14,975 bases of DNA from an uncultured Flavobacteriales bacterium (GTDB lineage Bacteria; Bacteroidota; Bacteroidia; Palsa-965), in NCBI GenBank assembly GCA_946478675.1, contig CAMLEF010000074.1, positions 1 to 14,975 on the forward strand, in the 5' to 3' direction. The translations under genes were made by a program, and so were the position numbers. Shown piece by piece: positions 6,522 to 14,008 of this stretch. Below the pieces are notes generated by a model. The model ran no database searches. It saw only the letters and a list, made by a program, of their open reading frames with translations, and was not told the origin of the DNA. How positions within the stretch are numbered: the first letter of the stretch is position 1; the number at the start of each line of letters is the position of its first letter.

Positions 6522-8006
6522 ATGAAAAAGATTCTCGTTGCCAACCGTGGTGAGATCGCCCTTCGCGTGATGCGTTCCTGCAGGGAAATGGGCATTTCCA
6601 CCGTCGCTGTTTTTTCTGAAGCCGATCGCAATGCGCTTTTCGTTCGTTATGCGGATGAAGCCGTTTGCATCGGTCCGCCCCCTTCGTCGCAGTCGTACCT
6701 GCTCGGCGATAAGATCATCGAAGTCGCCAAACAACTTGGTGTCGACGGCATTCACCCGGGCTACGGTTTTCTTTCGGAGAATTCCGATTTCGCTGCTGCG
6801 GTAAAAAAAGCCGGCATCACGTTCATCGGGCCTTCTCCCGAAGCGATGGACATGATGGGCGACAAGCTCTCGGCCAAAGCGGCGGCCAAGAAATACAACA
6901 TCCCGATGGTGCCCGGTTCCGACGGCGCTATTTCCGACGTCGAAGAAGGAAAGAAGATCGCGCTGGCGACCGGTTTCCCGCTGCTCATCAAAGCGAGCGC
7001 AGGTGGAGGCGGTAAAGGCATGCGCATCGTCGAGAAGATCGAAGATTTTGCCGAGCAGATGAAGCTCGCCGTCAGTGAAGCGACCTCCGCATTCGGCGAC
7101 GGCTCCGTCTTCATTGAGAAATACGTGGCCGGCCCGCGTCACATCGAGATCCAGGTCATGGCCGACAATCACGGCAACATCGTGTACCTGTTCGAGCGCG
7201 AATGTTCCGTCCAGCGCCGCCACCAGAAAGTCATCGAAGAAGCGCCGTCCAGCGTATTGACGCCGGAGATCCGCGAGCAGATGGGCAAGTGCGCGGTCGA
7301 CGTAGCGCGTGCCTGCAACTACAGCGGCGCGGGCACGGTGGAATTCCTGCTCGACGAAAACAAGAATTTCTATTTCCTCGAGATGAACACCCGCCTGCAG
7401 GTGGAGCATCCCGTCACCGAAATGATCACCGGCATCGATCTCGTGAAAGAGCAGATCCGCGTAGCCCGTGGAGAAAAGCTGTCATTCCGGCAGGAGGATT
7501 TGAAGATCAACGGCCATTCCATCGAAGTGCGCGTGTACGCCGAAGACCCGGCCAACAACTTTCTGCCCGACATCGGCAAGCTCGTAACGTATCGCCGTCC
7601 GCAGGGAACCGGCGTCCGCGTCGACGACGGTTTCGAGGAAGGCATGGACATCCCGATCTACTACGACCCGATGATCGCCAAGCTGGTGACGTGGGGCAAA
7701 GACCGCCGCGAAGCCATCGACCGCATGCTGCGCGCCATCGAAGAGTACAAGATCAGCGGGGTGGAAACGACGCTTTCGTTCTGCGCTTTTGTGCTTGATC
7801 ACGAGGCGTTTGTGTCGGGTAACTTCGATACGCACTTTATTAAGAAATATTTTACGCCCGACCTGCTGAAACAGACCCGCAGCGACGAATCCGAGCTCGC
7901 GGCGATCTTCGGTTCAGCCTGGCTTTCATCGCGCAACACCGCGGCCAAAACAGCTACGGAAAAAGCGGCGCCCGTCTCCAACTGGAAGAAAAACCGGGTA
8001 CGATAG
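6522..8006 (+). CDS. accC: Biotin carboxylase subunit of acetyl-/propionyl-CoA carboxylase
   Basis: Catalyses ATP-dependent carboxylation of biotin on the carrier protein, the first half-reaction of acyl-CoA carboxylation that makes malonyl-CoA for fatty acid synthesis. The 494-residue protein opens with the N-terminal carboxylase motif KKILVANRGEIALRV. It has HPGYGFLSEN (78-87), the glycine-rich ATP loop KASAGGGGKGMR (157-168), ECSVQRRHQKVIEEAP (227-242), the Mg and catalytic stretch FLEMNTRLQVEHPVTE (285-300) and EVRVYAEDP (335-343) with R337. The known essential residues of E. coli AccC are all present, offset by about one. It is about 45 residues longer than E. coli AccC, with a low-complexity tail. 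No carrier (accB) or carboxyltransferase lies in the window, so its partner is encoded elsewhere. Acetyl- versus propionyl-CoA carboxylase use cannot be decided from this subunit. Confidence 0.93.
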   Translation: MKKILVANRGEIALRVMRSCREMGISTVAVFSEADRNALFVRYADEAVCIGPPPSSQSYLLGDKIIEVAKQLGVDGIHPGYGFLSENSDFAAAVKKAGITFIGPSPEAMDMMGDKLSAKAAAKKYNIPMVPGSDGAISDVEEGKKIALATGFPLLIKASAGGGGKGMRIVEKIEDFAEQMKLAVSEATSAFGDGSVFIEKYVAGPRHIEIQVMADNHGNIVYLFERECSVQRRHQKVIEEAPSSVLTPEIREQMGKCAVDVARACNYSGAGTVEFLLDENKNFYFLEMNTRLQVEHPVTEMITGIDLVKEQIRVARGEKLSFRQEDLKINGHSIEVRVYAEDPANNFLPDIGKLVTYRRPQGTGVRVDDGFEEGMDIPIYYDPMIAKLVTWGKDRREAIDRMLRAIEEYKISGVETTLSFCAFVLDHEAFVSGNFDTHFIKKYFTPDLLKQTRSDESELAAIFGSAWLSSRNTAAKTATEKAAPVSNWKKNRVR

Positions 8007-8011
8007 CGTCA

Positions 8012-8083
8012 GGAGTTTGTAGTCAGGAGTTCGGAGTTTTAGGCAAAGCTCCGAACTCCATGCTCCAAACTCCGAACTTTTTT
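8012..8083 (+). terminator. Terminator-like word-repeat hairpin after accC
   Basis: Starting 5 nt after the accC stop, 8012-8036 and 8049-8073 pair at 21 of 25 positions. The inner 11 bp (8026-8036 with 8049-8059) are perfect and can extend through four more pairs to an AGGC tetraloop. Six T residues follow at 8078-8083. The arms are made of the repeated word GGAGTTY (8012, 8026, 8033). It should end the accC transcript and uncouple it from the DUF4294 gene 145 nt further on. Confidence 0.75.
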
Positions 8084-8227
8084 AAGTTACCTTTCGGTGT
8101 TCTTTGGGATAAAGAGGTGTCCAATTCACATAACGGCGGTTAACAACTATTACCGCATTTCCTGCAACTTTCTGGTTCCGGGTGCGTTATGCTAACAGAT
8201 TGGCACATCATTTGAATCTTGCCGGTT

Positions 8228-8836
8228 ATGAAAAACGCCATCCTCATCCCTGCCTTCCTGTTCCTCGCGCTTGCGATGAACGCCCAGGATCTCCATGTGG
8301 GAGATGTATCCGAATACCCCGCGGGCATGGTCAGCCTGTCCGTCGATGAACAGGGTGATTCGGTGGCCAACCTGCAGTTCTATACCTGCGTGGTTGTTTC
8401 TGAAAAAACATTCAAGAGCGCCGCTGAAAAAGCGAAGTGGGACAAGCTGAAGCGCGACGTGAAGAAAGCGTACCCGTATGCCGTTCTTGCGAAAATGAAG
8501 CTCGCCGAGATGGACGCGCAGCTGGCATTGATAAAAGGAGAGAAGGAACGCAAAGCCTTCACTGAAAAATGCGAAGACGAGCTCGTGAAGCAATTCGAAG
8601 GCGACATGCGCAACCTCACGATGACGCAGGGCCGCATCCTCTTCAAGCTCCTCGACCGCGAAACCGGCTCCACCACCTACCAGATCATCAAAGAGCGCCG
8701 CGGCTCTTTCTCCGCCTTCATGTGGCAGAGCGTAGCCTTCGTTTTCGGCAACAACCTGAAAGACGATTACGATCCCAACGGCGACGACGCCAAGATTGAG
8801 GAAGTAGTGCAGCTGATTGAAGCAGGCGTGATTTAA
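8228..8836 (+). CDS. DUF4294-family secreted protein
   Basis: A 202-residue protein of the Bacteroidota-specific DUF4294 family; function unknown. It begins with a signal peptide (MKNAILIPAFLFLALAMNAQ, cut near residue 20), so it is exported to the periplasm or envelope. The domain spans about 60-195. Recognisable family patterns are KKAYPYAVLAKMKLAEM, then LTMTQGRILFKLLDRETGST, IIKERRGSFSAFMWQS, and a C-terminal FGNNLKDDYDPNGDD. A charged helical stretch at about 75-120 may be a coiled coil. I take the ATG at 8228; a TTG three codons earlier is possible but adds nothing. It is co-directional with accC, but a terminator-like hairpin separates the two. The 144 nt between that hairpin and the ATG hold no gene I can see. 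Confidence 0.9.
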   Translation: MKNAILIPAFLFLALAMNAQDLHVGDVSEYPAGMVSLSVDEQGDSVANLQFYTCVVVSEKTFKSAAEKAKWDKLKRDVKKAYPYAVLAKMKLAEMDAQLALIKGEKERKAFTEKCEDELVKQFEGDMRNLTMTQGRILFKLLDRETGSTTYQIIKERRGSFSAFMWQSVAFVFGNNLKDDYDPNGDDAKIEEVVQLIEAGVI

Positions 8837-8838
8837 TT

Positions 8839-8870
8839 TGCCGATATGTCGATGTGCTGATATGCCAATG
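8839..8870 (+). repeat. Four consecutive TGYYRATN octamers, left outer arm
   Basis: Four abutting octamers, TGCCGATA, TGTCGATG, TGCTGATA and TGCCAATG, fill 8839-8870 exactly, starting 2 nt after the DUF4294 stop codon. All fit TGYYRATN. The matching array lies inverted at 9018-9057, so the two form an outer inverted pair around the inner palindrome. Confidence 0.8.
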
Positions 8871-8894
8871 CGCACATCCTCCCCGCAAAAAAAT

Positions 8895-8973
8895 AACCGC
8901 AAAGGACACAAAGGGCGCAAAGTTTCTCACGAAGCTTTGCGCCCTTTCTTTGCGTCTTAGCGCCTTAGCGGTT
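8895..8973. repeat. CRCRRAG-type palindrome, probable bidirectional terminator
   Basis: AAAGGGCGCAAAG (8910-8922) pairs perfectly with 8935-8947, and four further pairs lead to a TCAC tetraloop, giving a 17-bp stem. The outer words AACCGC (8895-8900) and GCGGTT (8968-8973) also pair. The left arm carries CGCAAAG, CACAAAG and CGCAAAG at 8898, 8907 and 8916. The right arm carries CTTTGCG twice and CTTAGCG twice (8935, 8948, 8956, 8964). T-runs follow on the plus strand (8971-8976) and on the minus strand (complement of 8887-8893). It sits between the converging DUF4294 and TonB-receptor genes. Confidence 0.8.
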
Positions 8974-9017
8974 TTTATAATCCCGCAGCCTGCGAAGTAT
9001 CATGCACTTGCCGAAAA

Positions 9018-9057
9018 CATCGGCACATTAGCATATTGGCAAATTAGCATATTGCCC
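9018..9057 (-). repeat. Inverted TGYYRATN octamer array, right outer arm
   Basis: On the minus strand 9049-9018 reads as four abutting octamers: TGCTAATT, TGCCAATA, TGCTAATG and TGCCGATG. A degenerate fifth unit lies at 9050-9057. All four fit TGYYRATN, like the plus-strand array at 8839-8870. It ends 11 nt before the end of the TonB-receptor gene. Confidence 0.8.
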
Positions 9058-9067
9058 CGTTACGCAC

Positions 9068-11599
9068 TCAGAACCTCACGATCATCCGCACACTCAACTG
9101 CCGGTTCGTAAGATAATTCGGCACCGCGTACGTCCTTCCCGTCACGTCTTTGATCCAGTAGTTGGAGATCGTGTTCTGCACCTGCAGCAGGTTGTATACT
9201 TCGGCGCCTACCCACAACGACTTGATGCGGCGTGTGTCTCTTTCACCTTCGAGGAGCGGCTTCGGTTTGATGATCTCGTATGAGAAACCGATGTCGACGC
9301 GGCGGTAGGGCGGCATGCGGAACGTTTGCTGGTAACGCTTGTGGTTCGGCGGACCGAACGGTAACCCGCTGCCGAAGATCAACCCGAGGTTCATCTTGAA
9401 CGCTTCGAGATGCGGCAGGTAATCCTGGAAATACAAAGCGAACGTGACGAGCTGGTCGGTCGGGCGCGGGATGAAACCGGGCACCTGGTGAATGCTGTCG
9501 ACCGCTACGTTGTTCAGCGTGTAGCCGGGAATGATCGTGTCGCCGTTGGAATTCAGGTAGAGATAATAATCGTCGTGGTAGAGATTTTCGGCCGTGTGCA
9601 GCAGCGAAAGGTTCACCCACGAATCCACGCCTTTTACGAATTCACCGTTCAGGCGAAGATCGAGACCGTACGCGTAACCGTAAGAGAGATTATCGCCGAA
9701 ATAACGGATGCGCACGTCGTTCACTTCGTAGGGAATGAGGTGATCGAGATACTTGTAATACGCTTCGGCGATGAAACGGAACGGGCGGTTCCAGGCTTTG
9801 AACACGATGTCGCTGCCGAGGATGGCGTGGATGGCCGTCTGTGCTTTTACGTCGCGGTTGATCCTGCCGGCGTAATCACGGATCTCGCGGTAGAACGGCG
9901 GCTGGTCGTAAAATCCGCCGGCGAAGCGGAAGGTGATGTTTCGCTTGACGTAAACGCTGTCTTCTTTCTTCTTCCAGTTCGGCGCCCACTCGAGCTGCAG
10001 GCGCGGGCAGGCGATGAGCTGGTTGTTCAGATCGGAATACTGCGAGCGCACGCCGAAGCCCAGCGTCAGCTGCGAAGAATCGCTCAGCGTGCTGAAGTAT
10101 TTGAACTGCGCATACGCGAGATAACGGTTCGTATACACCTGCGCGTGCCCTTTCACGACGTCCTGCAGGTCGAGGCTGTTGTACGGAAGATACGGCACCG
10201 AATAATCGGCCGAATCGACGTAGTTCCATTCGCTGAGCTCGTCGTTGATGCGTTCATTCTGGTAACGCGCGCCGAAGCTCCAGATGATGTTCTTGTCGTT
10301 GTTCGTGTATGTCGACTGCACCTCGCCGCTGTTCACCCACATGTCGAGGTAATTGCGTGCGTGGTTCAGGAACGTTCCGACGCCGCGGTTGAACGCGACC
10401 TGTCCGAAAGTCGGTTTGCCGAAATCCGCTTCGAGCTGATCGATGTAATACTGGCCCTGCACGTCGAACGTTTCCGCTTCGTACGTATTGAACGAAGAAA
10501 AGATCAGTCGTGTCTGCCACGGACCGTGCTCGTGGTTGAGCGAAACGGCGTGGAACATCGTATTGAAGCTGTTGAGCTCCTGCCCGTCGAAGTACACGGT
10601 AAAACGAAGCGCGTTGTTCAGCGTTCCGAAATTCGTTTCGCGCGTTTGCGGCACGAGGTTGTAACGGTTGATCGCGTAATTGCCGAGATAATCGACCGTC
10701 CATTCGTCGGTAAGGTAATAACGCAGGAACACCTGGCCGTCGGTGAAATTCGCTTTGTAATCGCCTTTTGTATCGAGCGAATTCAGCAGGTAACGGTTCG
10801 ACTTGTTGCGGATGCCGATCATCCAGCGGAGATGATCATTGAAAGCGGTGCCTTCCACTTCCGCCGTATTCGCGAGCAAACTGGCCGAAGCCGTGCCCTG
10901 GAATTTGTACGGTTCCCGGTATTTCACCGCCAGCACCGATGACATCTTATCACCGTATTTCGCTTCGAAACCGCCTGCGGAGAAATACACATCGTCCGTC
11001 ATGTCGACGTTCACGAAGCTCAGGCCTTCCTGCTGTCCCGCGCGCGTGAGGAACGGACGATAGACTTCGATGCCGTTCACATAAACAAGATTCTCATCGA
11101 AGTTGCCGCCGCGCACGGAGTATTGCGTGCTCAGCTCGTTGTTCGATTGCGCGCCGACGAAACGCAGCATGCCGGAAATGTCCGGGCCATTGGCGGTAAC
11201 GAGGTACTTGAAGTCGCTCGGAGGAATGTAGCCCATCCGCGGCAGCGAATCTTTCACGATGAAGATCGGCCCGGTGAAACGCGCGCGCAATTTCGGGCTG
11301 ATCGTCACATCCTCGCCGGGCTCAGCGCTCACTTTCACCGTCCACAGGTAAAAACCGGCGTAATTGACGTTGATCGTGACGAGCTGGTTGGCGGGAATGG
11401 TGAGCGAAAAATAACCTTTCGCATCGGAGTTGACGGCGTTGGTTCCGCCCACGTAAGCGATCGATGCGAATTCAATCGGGCTGCCGGTGGAGTCTTTGAC
11501 GATGCCTGAAACGGTTGCTGTTTGTCCGGAGAGCTTTCCTGCAAGAAGCAAAAAGAGCAGGGGCAGGACATAACATGTTCGGCGGAAAGCAATCAGCAT
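9068..11599 (-). CDS. TonB-dependent receptor with carboxypeptidase-regulatory-like N-terminal domain
   Basis: An outer-membrane active transporter of 843 residues, energised by TonB; substrate unknown. A signal peptide covers about residues 1-25 (LPLLFLLLAGKLSGQ). A carboxypeptidase-regulatory-like beta-sandwich spans about 28-108 (ATVSGIVKDSTGSPIEFASI, SDAKGYFSLTIP), the usual N-terminal addition in Bacteroidota receptors. The plug domain is at about 130-225, with SVRGGNFDENLVYVNGIEVY and GFEAKYGDKMSSVLAVKYRE. The remainder is a 22-strand-type beta-barrel rich in aromatic-ended strands, ending VRMIVRF with the terminal Phe used by the BAM insertion machinery. No SusD-like partner gene is present, so this is not a standard SusCD polysaccharide-uptake pair. 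It starts 10 nt after the upstream gene ends, so the two are almost certainly co-transcribed and perhaps translationally coupled. Confidence 0.92.
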   Translation of the reverse strand: MLIAFRRTCYVLPLLFLLLAGKLSGQTATVSGIVKDSTGSPIEFASIAYVGGTNAVNSDAKGYFSLTIPANQLVTINVNYAGFYLWTVKVSAEPGEDVTISPKLRARFTGPIFIVKDSLPRMGYIPPSDFKYLVTANGPDISGMLRFVGAQSNNELSTQYSVRGGNFDENLVYVNGIEVYRPFLTRAGQQEGLSFVNVDMTDDVYFSAGGFEAKYGDKMSSVLAVKYREPYKFQGTASASLLANTAEVEGTAFNDHLRWMIGIRNKSNRYLLNSLDTKGDYKANFTDGQVFLRYYLTDEWTVDYLGNYAINRYNLVPQTRETNFGTLNNALRFTVYFDGQELNSFNTMFHAVSLNHEHGPWQTRLIFSSFNTYEAETFDVQGQYYIDQLEADFGKPTFGQVAFNRGVGTFLNHARNYLDMWVNSGEVQSTYTNNDKNIIWSFGARYQNERINDELSEWNYVDSADYSVPYLPYNSLDLQDVVKGHAQVYTNRYLAYAQFKYFSTLSDSSQLTLGFGVRSQYSDLNNQLIACPRLQLEWAPNWKKKEDSVYVKRNITFRFAGGFYDQPPFYREIRDYAGRINRDVKAQTAIHAILGSDIVFKAWNRPFRFIAEAYYKYLDHLIPYEVNDVRIRYFGDNLSYGYAYGLDLRLNGEFVKGVDSWVNLSLLHTAENLYHDDYYLYLNSNGDTIIPGYTLNNVAVDSIHQVPGFIPRPTDQLVTFALYFQDYLPHLEAFKMNLGLIFGSGLPFGPPNHKRYQQTFRMPPYRRVDIGFSYEIIKPKPLLEGERDTRRIKSLWVGAEVYNLLQVQNTISNYWIKDVTGRTYAVPNYLTNRQLSVRMIVRF

Positions 11600-11609
11600 A
11601 CGGGGAAGA

Positions 11610-12266
11610 TCACTGGCGTTTCAGATCGCCGTTGTTGAGCGCCTGCAGGAACCGCGACCAGGCGACGGGATTGAGCAGGTTGTTGGGCGGCGCCTGTCCG
11701 GCATAATAGTTTTTGGCGACCTGTTGCCGCATCACGTTGTTGTACGCCATGCCCGCGTCCATCGCAACACCCTGCGCGGCCTGCACCATCTCCGCCTGTG
11801 CGAGGTTGGCGCGTGCGCGGTCGAGATCGTCCGTAGGAACGTTGGCGCTCAGGAAAGCATCCTTGAATTTCTCTTTGGAAGGCCACGGGTAAATAACGGC
11901 CTGTCGCAGCAAAATAGTATCCAGCCGCAAAGTTTGTACGTGCGTATACTGGTTGGTCGTAAACGTATCGGGAAGAATAAACGACGCACGATGATAGCCG
12001 AGCGCGTAAAAATCGATGGTGTCTTTTTCCTGTGCAACGATGGAGTAATAACCGTTGACGTTGCTGTACACGCCGCGTTCGCTGTGACGCACCACCACCG
12101 CCACGTACGGCAGGACGTTCAGGCTGTCGGCATCAACGACCATCCCGGAAAACTGGATCACTTTGCGGGAAGTCTCGGTTGCTGTCTGGGAAAAGGCCGG
12201 CACGGAAATCACGGACAGGAAAATTCCTGCAAGAAGAAGGAGACGGCTGAAACTGCGTTTTCCCAT
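11610..12266 (-). CDS. Small secreted carboxypeptidase-regulatory-like domain protein, partner of the TonB-dependent receptor
   Basis: A 218-residue exported protein with a signal peptide at about 1-27 (LLLLAGIFLSVISVPAFSQ). The carboxypeptidase-regulatory-like domain is at about 37-115: IQFSGMVVDADSLNVLPYVAVV, then GVYSNVNGYYSIVAQEKDTIDFYALGYHRA. This type of beta-sandwich is otherwise usually fused to the front of TonB receptors, as in the next gene. The rest (about 135-218) is Ala/Gln/Asn-rich and helical (LDRARANLAQAEMVQAAQG), of unknown role. There is no lipobox Cys, so it is likely soluble in the periplasm or attached to the receptor. It is the first gene of a two-gene operon. The function is not known; assistance to the receptor is inferred only from linkage and shared domain type. 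Confidence 0.85.
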   Translation of the reverse strand: MGKRSFSRLLLLAGIFLSVISVPAFSQTATETSRKVIQFSGMVVDADSLNVLPYVAVVVRHSERGVYSNVNGYYSIVAQEKDTIDFYALGYHRASFILPDTFTTNQYTHVQTLRLDTILLRQAVIYPWPSKEKFKDAFLSANVPTDDLDRARANLAQAEMVQAAQGVAMDAGMAYNNVMRQQVAKNYYAGQAPPNNLLNPVAWSRFLQALNNGDLKRQ

Positions 12267-12270
12267 TGGT

Positions 12271-12278
12271 CAAAGTTA
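12271..12278 (-). promoter_or_regulatory. Putative -7 promoter box of the receptor operon, implying a leaderless or near-leaderless mRNA
   Basis: On the minus strand 12278-12271 reads TAACTTTG, an exact TAnnTTTG match, ending 4 nt before the ATG at 12266. Transcription starting the usual few nucleotides downstream would begin at or next to the start codon. A TTTA about 18 nt upstream is a weak candidate for the -33 element. Confidence 0.4.
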
Positions 12279-12351
12279 ACGAAAACCCTGCCTTTAAACT
12301 GTTAAAGAAGGCTTTTATTGCGGTAAGACGAAGAAATGCGGTGGGTGTTGC

Positions 12352-12707
12352 TGATGGAGGGTTACGAATTACGAATCAATACGAATATACGAATGGCGTA
12401 AAGGGAATGGAGGGGGCGAATTACTAATCTTTACGAATATACGAATGGGGTAAAGGGGAATGCTTCGGTTTAATGATGATGGAGGGTTACGAATTACGAA
12501 TCTTTACGAATATACGAATGGCGTAAAGGGAATGGAGGGTGCGAATTACTAATCTTTACGAATATACGAATGGGGTAAAGGGGAATGCTTCGGTTTAATG
12601 ATGATGGCGGGTGCGAATTACGAATCAATACGAATTTACGAATGGCGTAAAAGGGGATGGAGGGTGTGAATTACGAATCAATACGAATATACGAATGAGG
12701 TAAATGA
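12352..12707 (+). repeat. 125-bp tandem array of ACGAAT-word repeats (about three copies)
   Basis: Positions 12361-12485 and 12486-12610 are a tandem duplication differing at only 4 of 125 positions by my reading. A more diverged, shorter third copy runs from 12611 to about 12707. Each copy has two half-units built from ACGAAT words, for example starting at 12364, 12371, 12381 and 12389, and a GTAAAGGG(G)AATG block. ACGAAT occurs 18 times on the plus strand. The array fills most of the 495-nt gap between the receptor operon and pepT. No convincing gene lies in this gap: the short frames through it cross the repeats. Confidence 0.9.
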
Positions 12708-12755
12708 ATCTCCCGTGTTAAGCATTCGTATATTCGTACCCCATTCGTAATTCGT
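12682..12755. repeat. Inverted half-unit and 16-bp hairpin next to the pepT start
   Basis: 12723-12755 is a half-unit of the upstream array in reverse orientation: ATTCGT starts at 12724, 12732, 12743 and 12750, with spacing 8-11-7 that mirrors the 7-10-8 of the first direct half-unit. Its first 16 nt (12723-12738) are the exact complement of 12682-12697, giving a hairpin with a 25-nt loop. The inverted half-unit ends 6 nt before the pepT ATG, so it must lie in the promoter or 5' UTR. Confidence 0.75.
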
Positions 12756-12761
12756 GACCCT

Positions 12762-13991
12762 ATGACTGTACTCGACCGTTTTCTCCGCTACGTAAAAATC
12801 GATACGCAATCCGATCCTGCGTCGCCGACTTGTCCTTCTACTGAAAAACAAAAGAACCTCGGCAAAGTGCTGGTCGAAGAGCTGCTCGCTATAGGCATTT
12901 CCGACGCGCATCTTGACGAGCACGGGTATGTGTACGCGACCATTCCTTCGAACACGACGAAAAAAGTGCCGGTGATCTGCTTCTGCTCGCACATGGATAC
13001 GTCGCCCGATTGCAGCGGCAAAGACGTGAAGCCGATGGTGCACAAGAATTATCAGGGCAAAGACATTGTGCTGCCCGGCGACAACCAGGTCATTCGACTG
13101 GCGGAGCATCCGGCGCTAAACGAGCAAATGGGCAACGACATCGTCACGTCCGACGGCACCACGCTGCTGGGCGCAGATAATAAAGCGGGCGTCGCCGAGA
13201 TCATGGATGCAGCGCATTATTTCATGACGCATCCCGAAGTGAAGCACGGCACCATCCGCATTCTGTTCACGCCCGATGAAGAAATCGGTCGCGGCGTGGA
13301 TAAAGTCGATATGAAAAAACTCGCGGCGGATTTCGGCTACACGATGGACGGCGAATCGCTCGGTCATCTCGAAGATGAAACGTTCTCCGCCGATGCGGCC
13401 GTGCTTACCGTTACCGGCGTCAGCACGCATCCCGGCTTCGCGAAAGGCAAAATGGAAAACGCCATCAAGATCGTTGCCGAAATGATCGACGCGCTGCCGA
13501 AGAATACCTGTTCGCCGGAAACGACCGAAGGCAAAGAAGGTTTCGTGCACCCGATGAACATCAACGGTTCATTGGAACAAGCTTCCGTGACGTTCATCCT
13601 GCGTGATTTCACGGAGGATGGTCTGCGCGATAAAGAAAAAGTCATTCGCGATGCCGCAGAAAGCGTGATCAAAAAATTCCCGAAGTCGACGTACACGCTG
13701 AAAGTCTCGCAGCAATACCGCAACATGAAGCAGGTGCTCGATAAGCATCCGCAGGTGGTTGACTACGCTATTGAAGCGATCAAACGCAGCGGTATCACGC
13801 CGCACCGTTCCAGCATCCGCGGCGGCACCGACGGCTCACGTCTTTCCTACATGGGATTGCCCTGCCCGAACATCTTCGCCGGCGAGCACGCGTTCCACTC
13901 GCGCCAGGAATGGGTTTCGGTGCAGGATATGCAGAAGGCGGTGGAAGTGATCGTTCATCTCGTGAAGATCTGGGAAGAGAAATCGAATTGA
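12762..13991 (+). CDS. pepT: Peptidase T (tripeptide aminopeptidase)
   Basis: A cytoplasmic M20-family dizinc aminopeptidase that removes the N-terminal residue from tripeptides. It has 409 residues, the usual PepT length. Zinc ligands and catalytic residues are visible: H77 and D79 in CSHMDTSPD, D139 in LGADNKAG, E173-E174 in FTPDEEIGRG, D196 in YTMDGE, and H379 in AFHSRQEW. These line up with the E. coli PepT metal-binding and catalytic residues at the same or adjacent numbers. GGTDGSRLSYMGLPCPN (354-370) is the PepT hallmark just before the last ligand. The central dimerisation domain contains GVSTHPGFAKGKMENA. The ATG at 12762 lies almost directly after an inverted ACGAAT half-unit, with no recognisable Shine-Dalgarno. 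It appears to be a single-gene unit. Confidence 0.96.
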   Translation: MTVLDRFLRYVKIDTQSDPASPTCPSTEKQKNLGKVLVEELLAIGISDAHLDEHGYVYATIPSNTTKKVPVICFCSHMDTSPDCSGKDVKPMVHKNYQGKDIVLPGDNQVIRLAEHPALNEQMGNDIVTSDGTTLLGADNKAGVAEIMDAAHYFMTHPEVKHGTIRILFTPDEEIGRGVDKVDMKKLAADFGYTMDGESLGHLEDETFSADAAVLTVTGVSTHPGFAKGKMENAIKIVAEMIDALPKNTCSPETTEGKEGFVHPMNINGSLEQASVTFILRDFTEDGLRDKEKVIRDAAESVIKKFPKSTYTLKVSQQYRNMKQVLDKHPQVVDYAIEAIKRSGITPHRSSIRGGTDGSRLSYMGLPCPNIFAGEHAFHSRQEWVSVQDMQKAVEVIVHLVKIWEEKSN

Positions 13992-14008
13992 CGGATTACC
14001 GGTTTTAA

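Noticed and set aside
8837..9067. Insertion sequence or MITE with target-site duplication
   Set aside because: I could not see matching direct repeats at the outer boundaries and there is no transposase. Mobility remains possible but is unsupported.
9410..10942. 510-codon open frame on the plus strand, antisense to the TonB-dependent receptor
   Set aside because: Composition is shadow-like (rich in Val, Arg, Ile, His, with no domain), the opposite strand encodes a clear receptor over the same bases, and GC-biased third positions readily open this frame.
12361..12755. CRISPR array
   Set aside because: Units alternate in length, there are no unique spacers between constant repeats, most of each 125-bp unit is repeated, and no cas genes are nearby.
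12361..12755. Replication origin iterons or DnaA boxes
   Set aside because: The word ACGAAT does not match the DnaA box, no dnaA, repA or similar gene is near, and the array lies between a transport operon and pepT.
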